Shown in pieces: positions 58,490-64,000 of a DNA stretch of 64,000 nucleotides (positions within the stretch are counted from its first letter, which is position 1; every line of letters begins with the position of its first letter). The notes under the pieces are model-generated. The model had not been told where the DNA came from. It did not search any database and saw nothing but the letters and a program-made list of their open reading frames with translations. Source of the stretch: Abditibacteriaceae bacterium (GTDB lineage Bacteria; Armatimonadota; Abditibacteriia; Abditibacteriales; Abditibacteriaceae). The stretch is from contig JAFAZH010000036.1 in assembly GCA_019239895.1 (NCBI GenBank), positions 124,001-188,000 of the forward strand, written 5' to 3'. The position numbers and the translations under genes were made by a program.

Positions 58490-58636
58490 TCAATCCACCT
58501 CAACCGTAACGCTGTGATGGGCTATCTCTCTAGCTTGTGCTGCCCGGTCTTCCCGGTGATTCAACAGAACCGCTGCTACGATACCAAGCAATAACCAAAT
58601 AAGAAAGATTGCCAGCAGGATAAAGAGAGTATCCAT
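58490..58636 (-). CDS. 48-residue single-helix membrane protein
   Basis: ATG at 58636 and TGA at 58490 enclose MDTLFILLAIFLIWLLLGI and a charged tail ending VEVD. One N-terminal membrane helix and a cytoplasmic acidic/basic tail are evident. GGTGGTGGAG lies about ten bases upstream. The gene sits 51 bases after the end of the serine dehydratase gene on the same strand. The function is unknown. Confidence 0.45.
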   Translation of the reverse strand: MDTLFILLAIFLIWLLLGIVAAVLLNHREDRAAQAREIAHHSVTVEVD

Positions 58637-58687
58637 AGCTCTCTACTCCACCACCTGATAACCGCCACTGTCGGACATTGTATCGTC

Positions 58688-60049
58688 TCAGCATTCGGAC
58701 AGGCTGACGGCCAGACCTCCTAAAGAGGTTTCCTTGTATTTGTGAGACATGTCACGGCCCGTTTCCCGGACGACTTGGATGACTTTATCGAGCGATACCT
58801 TCTGGTACGCCGCGTTGCCGCTGGAAGCGAGGATCCAGGCATTATATGCCTTGACTGCGCCCACCGCATTGCGTTCTATGCACGGGATTTGGACATAGCC
58901 GCCGACCGGGTCGCAGGTCATTCCCAGGTGATGTTCCATTGCTATTTCAGACGCGGCCTCCAGCACCGGCAGGGATGCCCCTTTTACATGCGACACCAGG
59001 GACGCTCCCATAGCGGCGGCAGTTCCTACTTCGCCCATGCATCCTGCCTCAGCGCCGCAGATGCTCGCATTGTGCTTGAAGAGAAATCCGATAGCGGCAG
59101 CCACGAGAAGTCCTTCGCGTAGCACGTCACGGGCAACTCCCAGGTCATGACTGAGAAAATAGAGCAGACCCGGTATCACGCCTGCCGATCCTGAGGTGGG
59201 AGCCGTGACCATCCGATGACCAGCAGCGTTCTCCTCCGATGCCGCCAGCGCGTAGGCATTGAGACAGGCCAGCAGACGATCTGGTGGGGCGTGTTCCGTC
59301 CGTGCCCGCGCGATCAGGGTCGGAGCCTTGCGATGCAGATGGATGGAACCTGGCAGGACTGTGTCGGTTGAAAGCCCCCGTTCGACACTGCCGAGCATGG
59401 TGTCGAGAATGGCGTCCAATCCCGCATCCAGTTGATCGTCTGTGCAGCCAAATAGAACCTGCTCATTCCTGCGCACAAGACGGGGCAGCGTCAGGCCGGA
59501 ACTTTTTAGTTGGGCCTTGAGGCCCTCCATATTCTTATACGGGTACAACGGCTCCGGCAGGAGCGGCTCCTCCCAACCTTTCCACTGAATGAATCCGCCG
59601 CCCACCGAATAATATTCTTGCTCATCGAGCACCTCATCCCCGGCGAGCAGTTTAAAGATGAGCGTGTTACTGAAAGGATAATCGTGCTGGATAGGGCCGA
59701 AGGTGATCGAAGCTCTCGAAACGGGAAGTGAGCGCGGCCCCACGATGATCTCATGTAAAGTATCATCCCGTGCCAGGAGGTCAAAGGCTTCTGTATCACA
59801 CGTCTCCGGCTGCCAGCCGAGCAGCCCTGCAAGCACCGCGCGATCCGTGCCGTGGCCGTGTCCTGTAGCACTGAGTGAACCGAAGAGGCAGATACCGATG
59901 CTCGTCGCACGGAGTTGAACTTCCTGCGGGAGCATCTGCAAGCGCGCTAGAAAACGATTGGCTGCCTTCATTGGCCCGATGGTATGAGAACTCGAAGGCC
60001 CCGGCCCAATTTTGAACAGATCGAAAACGGAGAGTTTGATGGGGCACAT
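58688..60049 (-). CDS. sdaA: L-serine ammonia-lyase (iron-sulfur L-serine dehydratase)
   Basis: 453 residues, the size of the single-chain enzymes of E. coli SdaA type. It converts L-serine to pyruvate and ammonia in the cytoplasm. The N-terminal domain starts SVFDLFKIGPGPSSSHTIGPM. In the catalytic half ICGAEAGCMGEVG and MTCDPVGG supply the three cysteines that bind the oxygen-sensitive [4Fe-4S] cluster. The segment VTAPTSGSAGVIPGLL is the conserved substrate region. The gene appears monocistronic; the small membrane gene at 58490 follows 51 bases later on the same strand. Confidence 0.95.
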   Translation of the reverse strand: MCPIKLSVFDLFKIGPGPSSSHTIGPMKAANRFLARLQMLPQEVQLRATSIGICLFGSLSATGHGHGTDRAVLAGLLGWQPETCDTEAFDLLARDDTLHEIIVGPRSLPVSRASITFGPIQHDYPFSNTLIFKLLAGDEVLDEQEYYSVGGGFIQWKGWEEPLLPEPLYPYKNMEGLKAQLKSSGLTLPRLVRRNEQVLFGCTDDQLDAGLDAILDTMLGSVERGLSTDTVLPGSIHLHRKAPTLIARARTEHAPPDRLLACLNAYALAASEENAAGHRMVTAPTSGSAGVIPGLLYFLSHDLGVARDVLREGLLVAAAIGFLFKHNASICGAEAGCMGEVGTAAAMGASLVSHVKGASLPVLEAASEIAMEHHLGMTCDPVGGYVQIPCIERNAVGAVKAYNAWILASSGNAAYQKVSLDKVIQVVRETGRDMSHKYKETSLGGLAVSLSEC

Positions 60050-60349
60050 AAATAGACATTATCGCAAATAAGTAGACTAAGAGCGTCTACCTCTCTGGAG
60101 CGATTTACCTGTTATGCTGCGTTTTCGCTACACCACTTTGCAGCACAGGCCGCGTCCGCTGCTGTGTCTCACGAGCCTGACCACCACGGTGTTTGAGACC
60201 TTACTGCCGGTTTTAACTGCTCCTGGGAGCACTCTCCGCCCCAGCAGTTTTGGCACAACCCGCTCCACCAGCGTAGCACGGGCGGCGGTTGCAAGGCCAC
60301 CTTAGCTAGAGGCCAGGTGTCAATTAGGGCCTTAGCAGGTGTGAGAGCT
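60050..60349. other. 300-base gap without a convincing gene
   Basis: An open frame exists on each strand but none has a good ribosome site or protein-like composition. The minus-strand reading near 60120-60300 (ending KVV before TAG) looks like it could be a decayed gene end, with no clear match. I see no hairpin terminator for either neighbour. Confidence 0.4.
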
Positions 60350-61432
60350 TCACCTGATCCCAGAATCGTAGCTCACTACGACATGCAGGAATTTATCCTG
60401 CGTCACGGTCACGGTTTGCTGGGTGCCACTGGGTAGTGTCTGGCCGGGCTTGGGTGGTAAGGGAACGATGAGATAGGTGCCGGGCGGCAGCGGGATGCGG
60501 AAGTGGCCACTGGCATCGGTGCGCTGACGCGCGATTTCGGGGCCGCCGCCATCGGGCTGCACGGTAATGATGGCATCTGGCAGAGGTTTGGTATCGGGTT
60601 GCCCCGGTTGCTCAACCGGGCTGATTGGCCCCACCTGAGCCACGCCTTCAATGCCGGAAGTGGGGGCTGGAACTGGCATGTTCTGTGGAAGTAATTCCAC
60701 CACTTGAGCCGTAATCAGCGGAGCCGGGTTTATCACTGCCCGGATAGCCGGTACCGGGGCTTTGTGTCCAGCCACCACTATCGCATCGCCTTTGGCTAAT
60801 TTGGGAGTGGTAATGGGGGTGCCATCAGCCCTTTCAAAAATGGCACTGGATAGGTCAACCTGGAAAGTCACGCCTAAAATGATGTACTGGGCACACACCT
60901 CTCCCGGTGGACAAGGAGGCCGTATGTCGGGTGTCTTGACCTTAACCATTGTGCCCTTGATTTCCGTCACGTTGCCCTGAATGACAGTTGGCACATCCGC
61001 TACTGGCAGTGCGGGCGAAACCGCATTCGACTTTGGGCTTTCCCCGGCTTTATTGACGGCTGTAACTTGATAAACATAAACCACATCAACCCCCATGCTA
61101 ACTGTGGGGTCAATGAAAGTGGTGTCGGTCTCGCCTCGTTTAAATAATGCTGTCTGGTCTGCTGGCTGCGGCACCACTTGGGTGCGGCGATAGATGTTAT
61201 AGCTGGTCGCGCCTGGCACCGGATTCCAGGTCAGCACTACTCCGGTTGGATGCCCATTAGGATCAGTGCCAGCCCAATGCGCCGTGACACCTGTAGGAGC
61301 CGCGGGAACCGTAGCGGGTGTGGTATCCGCCGCCTGGGTTGGAAGGTTGACTTTGAAGCCCAGGGTCAAGCCCAGGACAAGAAAGATGAGTTTGCCCAAG
61401 AGGGCACTCTTGCGGAACAAATAGTGTGTCAT
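60350..61432 (-). CDS. Exported FN3 and carboxypeptidase-regulatory-like protein
   Basis: 360 residues from ATG 61432 with AGGAG upstream. A signal peptide (SALLGKLIFLVLGLTLGF) precedes a fibronectin-III-like domain (about 42-135, VVLTWNPVPGATSYNIYRRT and YVYQVTAVNKAGES). A middle beta domain (about 145-250) has two Cys (PPCPPGEVC). The C-terminus is a carboxypeptidase regulatory-like repeat (TDASGHFRIPLPPGTYLIVPLPPKP). The parts suggest an extracytoplasmic binding or structural protein. It is 46 bases downstream of the MarR gene and may be co-transcribed with it. Confidence 0.75.
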   Translation of the reverse strand: MTHYLFRKSALLGKLIFLVLGLTLGFKVNLPTQAADTTPATVPAAPTGVTAHWAGTDPNGHPTGVVLTWNPVPGATSYNIYRRTQVVPQPADQTALFKRGETDTTFIDPTVSMGVDVVYVYQVTAVNKAGESPKSNAVSPALPVADVPTVIQGNVTEIKGTMVKVKTPDIRPPCPPGEVCAQYIILGVTFQVDLSSAIFERADGTPITTPKLAKGDAIVVAGHKAPVPAIRAVINPAPLITAQVVELLPQNMPVPAPTSGIEGVAQVGPISPVEQPGQPDTKPLPDAIITVQPDGGGPEIARQRTDASGHFRIPLPPGTYLIVPLPPKPGQTLPSGTQQTVTVTQDKFLHVVVSYDSGIR

Positions 61433-61478
61433 CGTTAGCTTCTCCTTCCTGCCATTTATTTGGCTGTCTCCACTGCTT

Positions 61479-61907
61479 TTATTGGCGCAAAGCTTCAAGT
61501 TTTTCCGCGATGCTTTCTAAATCGGATAGCAGCTTGTCGCGTTCGGCTTCGCTGAAGTCAGCCAGAGCCAGTTCATTAATCTCCCGAATGACTTTCATGC
61601 CTGGCTCTTCAAGGGCGCGGCCTTCCGGGGTTAGCACAATTTCTATAGCGCGGCGATCTTCCGAACTGCGCTCCCGCCGGATAAGACCCTTGTTCTCCAG
61701 GCGATCCAGTAATCCTGTCAGCGTGGCGCTGTCGGATAGGATGTCTTTGGCCAGGACAGACGCCAGAATCCGGTCACCACGCCAGAGGCGGCGCAACACC
61801 TGGTGCTGCGCGGCAGTTAAGTCCATTACCGAAGCGCGGGCCTCAATTTCGCGGCGATAGGCTCTCCGAATGCGCCCAATGCAGAAGCCAAAACCTTTTT
61901 CTTTCAT
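61479..61907 (-). CDS. MarR-family transcriptional regulator
   Basis: 142 residues. Winged helix-turn-helix with LTAAQHQVLRRLWRG, LASVLAKDILSDSATLTGLLDRLENKGLIRRERS (recognition helix) and the wing DRRAIEIVLTPEGRAL. MarR proteins are usually repressors released by small phenolic or drug-like molecules. It is divergent from an MFS exporter and an HlyD-type adaptor, the classic arrangement, so it probably controls both its own gene and that exporter set. The intergenic region holds a CCCTAAC/GTTAGGG inverted pair near the exporter start that could be its site. Confidence 0.92.
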   Translation of the reverse strand: MKEKGFGFCIGRIRRAYRREIEARASVMDLTAAQHQVLRRLWRGDRILASVLAKDILSDSATLTGLLDRLENKGLIRRERSSEDRRAIEIVLTPEGRALEEPGMKVIREINELALADFSEAERDKLLSDLESIAEKLEALRQ

Positions 61908-62073
61908 AGTTGATAACTTTTAAATAGGATTTGGGGAAAAAGATGAATCTCTTGACGCAGTATAACGTCTTTATGAATACTTAGCATACGAATTGTTTGT
62001 GTGGTATATCATTTGCAGCTATTTTGCGAAATCAATACGATGCAACAAGTCATACCTTAAGTTGCTAGAGTTG

Positions 62074-62096
62074 CCCTAACTGCGGATACGTTAGGG
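62074..62096. promoter_or_regulatory. CCCTAAC/GTTAGGG inverted pair, possible MarR operator
   Basis: A 7-bp inverted repeat with a nine-base spacer lies 20 bases before the MFS start in the MarR-MFS divergent gap. Position suggests an operator. No experimental analogue is known to me. Confidence 0.3.
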
Positions 62097-62115
62097 TGTA
62101 AAATAAATCACTTTT

Positions 62116-63489
62116 ATGAAAGCTGCGACCTCGACAACCTGGGCCGAACCTGCCGCTCCTGCTGCCGCTCACCAGGCACAAAAGGCTGGCTGGAGCTTCA
62201 TGGTGCGGGCGTTACAATATCCCAACTATCGGCTCTTCTTTAGCGGCCAGAGCGTTTCTCTCATTGGTAGCTGGATGACCCGCATTGCCACCAGTTGGTT
62301 GATTTACCGCTTGACAGGTTCTGCTCTGCTCTTAGGAGTTGTGGGCTTTGCGGGACAGATTCCGACTTTCCTTTTTGCTCCTTATGCTGGTGTGATGGTA
62401 GACCGTTGGGATCGGCATCGCATACTGGTCATTACCCAGGTCTTAGCCATGATCCAATCGTTTGGATTGGCAGCATTGGCTTTAAGTGGGCACATTAACA
62501 TCTGGCATGTTATTATTTTGAGTGCTTTCCAGGGTTTAATCAATGCCTTTGATATGCCTGCCCGCCAATCTTTTGTCGTCCAGATGGTGGAGCGCAAAGA
62601 AGATTTGGGTAATGCCATCGCCCTGAACTCTTCGATGGTGAATGTGGCTCGCCTCTTAGGGCCATCTATTGGCGGTGTGATTATCGCGGCGGTGGGCGAG
62701 GGTTGGTGCTTTTTCATAGATGGCGTGAGCTATTTAGCCGTGATTGCTTCGCTCTTAGCCATGAGAATCGCTAACCAGTCTAAGCCGCCTGCTAAGGCTA
62801 AGACCTGGCATCAACTCCGCGAAGGCTTCACCTATGTTTCCGGCTCGATGCCGATTCGCACCATTCTGTTGTTGCTGGCCCTGGTGAGCTTAGTGGGTGT
62901 GCCTTATGCTGTGCTGATGCCTGTTTTTGCGACGCAAATTTTACATGGCGGCCCGCACACGCTGGGGTTCTTGATGGCGGCTTCGGGGGTAGGTGCGCTG
63001 GGTGGGGCGTTGTTCTTAGCCTCGCGCAAATCGGTCTTGGGCTTAGGCAAGATTATTCCTTTAACTGCTGGAGCTTTTGGCGTTGGCTTGATCGGCTTTT
63101 CTCTGTCCCATGTGCTCTGGCTATCGTTAGCCCTGATGCTCGTGACCGGGTTTGGCTTTATGGTGCAGATGGCGGCCAGCAACACCCTGTTGCAAACCAT
63201 TGTCGAAGACGATAAGCGCGGTCGGGTGATGAGTTTCTTTTCGATGGCCTTTATGGGCACTGCGCCCTTTGGCAGCCTGATGGCGGGTGGCCTGGCGAAT
63301 CGCATTGGCGCACCGCATACATTAACGCTCAGTGGCATTTGCTGCATGGCGGGTGCCCTCTGGTTTGCCACTAATTTAAGCAATCTCCGCGAGAATGTGC
63401 ATCCCATTTATCAGAAATTAGGCATTGTGCCGGAAGTAACGGCTGGGATTCAGTGCGCTACTGAACTGACCAGACCGCCGGAAGATTAA
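62116..63489 (+). CDS. MFS efflux transporter (MFS_3/EntS-like)
   Basis: 457 residues, about ten to twelve membrane helices. FFSGQSVSLIGSWMTRIATSWLIYRLTGS is the typical MFS_3 opening. APYAGVMVDRWDRHRILVITQ is the cytoplasmic loop-2 motif with GxxxDRxxxR. FDMPARQSFVVQMV and DDKRGRVMSFFSMAFMG complete the family signature. It exports small molecules such as siderophores or drugs by proton antiport. Divergent MarR and the HlyD-type adaptor 133 bases downstream suggest an inducible efflux module. Confidence 0.9.
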   Translation: MKAATSTTWAEPAAPAAAHQAQKAGWSFMVRALQYPNYRLFFSGQSVSLIGSWMTRIATSWLIYRLTGSALLLGVVGFAGQIPTFLFAPYAGVMVDRWDRHRILVITQVLAMIQSFGLAALALSGHINIWHVIILSAFQGLINAFDMPARQSFVVQMVERKEDLGNAIALNSSMVNVARLLGPSIGGVIIAAVGEGWCFFIDGVSYLAVIASLLAMRIANQSKPPAKAKTWHQLREGFTYVSGSMPIRTILLLLALVSLVGVPYAVLMPVFATQILHGGPHTLGFLMAASGVGALGGALFLASRKSVLGLGKIIPLTAGAFGVGLIGFSLSHVLWLSLALMLVTGFGFMVQMAASNTLLQTIVEDDKRGRVMSFFSMAFMGTAPFGSLMAGGLANRIGAPHTLTLSGICCMAGALWFATNLSNLRENVHPIYQKLGIVPEVTAGIQCATELTRPPED

Positions 63490-63528
63490 TCTTCCAATTA
63501 ATTTAGACAACTTACATCTCTCTCCTTC

Positions 63529-63565
63529 CCCAACCGCAGTGGTGTCAAATCCCACTGCGGTTGGG
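63529..63565. terminator. 14-bp hairpin after the MFS gene
   Basis: CCCAACCGCAGTGG at 63529-63542 pairs perfectly with CCACTGCGGTTGGG at 63552-63565. No T-run follows. It could reduce read-through into the adaptor gene or protect the upstream message end. Confidence 0.55.
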
Positions 63566-63622
63566 CGACAAAGCAGCAGGAATAGAGGTTTAGAGCAGCA
63601 GATTTAAACAGGTTTATATTTT

Positions 63623-64000
63623 ATGCAAAGTGAAGTCATAACCCAGCAACCGAATCGAGTGCCCAGTCGCATGACGGGTGGCTCGTTGAAGCGTTGGTCT
63701 TACATTTTAGTGCCTTTAGCCATACTGTTTGCGCTTATTCTCTGGCGGCTGCGAGCCAAGCAGCAGGACGCGGCCCAACAGGATCAGAGTCGGGCGGCGC
63801 GCAAGAATGCGCCAGTGGCCGTTTCCGCAGCCCCGGTGCAAGTGCGCGATGTGGTGCAGACTTTTTCGGCGGTGGGCAACGTCGAGTCGCCTTTTAATGT
63901 CAAGATTGCGCCCAAAGTCACGGGCCGCGTTGAACTTCTGCAACTCCGTGAAGGCGATAAAGTGCAGGTAGGGCAAGTCCTCGCGCGCATTGACCCTACT
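63623..64000 (+). CDS. HlyD/RND-type periplasmic adaptor, N-terminal part (cut by window edge)
   Basis: From ATG 63623 the frame is open to the window end (126 codons). A cytoplasmic start and one membrane helix (WSYILVPLAILFALILW) are followed by a charged coiled stretch. Then comes an adaptor barrel-sandwich start (VSAAPVQVRDVVQTFSAVGNVESPFNVKIAPKVTGRVELL) and a biotinyl-lipoyl-like hairpin (REGDKVQVGQVLARIDP). This is the typical N-terminus of RND or MFS efflux adaptors. It probably works with the MFS gene upstream or an RND pump beyond the window. Confidence 0.85.
   Translation, partial: MQSEVITQQPNRVPSRMTGGSLKRWSYILVPLAILFALILWRLRAKQQDAAQQDQSRAARKNAPVAVSAAPVQVRDVVQTFSAVGNVESPFNVKIAPKVTGRVELLQLREGDKVQVGQVLARIDPT

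Noticed and set aside
60114..60305. Open frame in the gap upstream of serine dehydratase
   Set aside because: No ribosome site and unlike a protein in composition. The opposite strand may be a decayed gene end, but nothing recognisable remains.

Overview
The window looks like a chromosomal stretch of a free-living, plant-polymer-degrading bacterium. Gene density is ordinary, GC is moderate, and Shine-Dalgarno starts are mostly clear. Secreted glycoside hydrolases and a polysaccharide lyase, repeated sugar dehydrogenases, a DUF1549/DUF1553 cytochrome-type protein and numerous intergenic inverted repeats fit Armatimonadota best by general resemblance. Planctomycetota, Verrucomicrobiota or Acidobacteriota are not excluded. 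There is no rRNA, tRNA, CRISPR array, phage or recognisable insertion sequence, so the taxonomic call is inference.

Layout. 1-6.6 kb: a small retropepsin-like gene pair, a DUF1553 protein, a CapA-like protein and two membrane or exported proteins of unknown role. 6.6-26.4 kb: scattered sugar metabolism (MDR dehydrogenase, DUF5060 glycosidase, FAD oxidoreductase, Gfo/Idh/MocA protein, GH2, TIM-barrel isomerase, PL8 lyase) interleaved with a GAF histidine kinase, a Rieske protein, and glutamate dehydrogenase next to a cyclic-nucleotide-binding protein. 26.5-33.2 kb, minus strand: a likely operon with an unknown 554-residue protein, a GCS2-type glutamyl ligase, a class I (C26) gamma-glutamyl hydrolase, an aldo/keto reductase, a cyclase-family hydrolase and a zinc dehydrogenase. 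It is preceded by a structured leader that may be an attenuator.

34.4-46.6 kb, plus strand, is the most interesting block. An EAL-domain protein is followed by a Gfo/Idh/MocA dehydrogenase, a protein resembling D-apionate lactonase (ApnL), an SDR, a GHMP kinase, a second cyclase-family hydrolase, a fusion of a ribulose-phosphate-epimerase-like domain to a D-2-hydroxyacid dehydrogenase, a zinc dehydrogenase, an NAD epimerase and a secreted glycosidase-like protein. I read this as a branched-sugar or sugar-acid catabolic operon, probably for D-apiose or a relative, with downstream enzymes unlike the published apionate routes that I remember. 46.7-60 kb: quinone oxidoreductase, SGNH esterase, peptidoglycan amidase, HPrK-like kinase, a double M16 peptidase, an island of small membrane proteins and L-serine dehydratase. 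60.3-64 kb: a FN3-type exported protein, MarR, an MFS exporter and the start of an HlyD-type adaptor cut by the window edge.

A second theme is a crowd of two-armed inverted repeats between genes, often with arms built from roughly 7-bp units. Three sequences of the same style lie in frame inside coding genes: in the Rieske protein, in the ApnL-like protein, and exactly at the junction of the epimerase-dehydrogenase fusion. This suggests that repeat elements have been translated as linkers.
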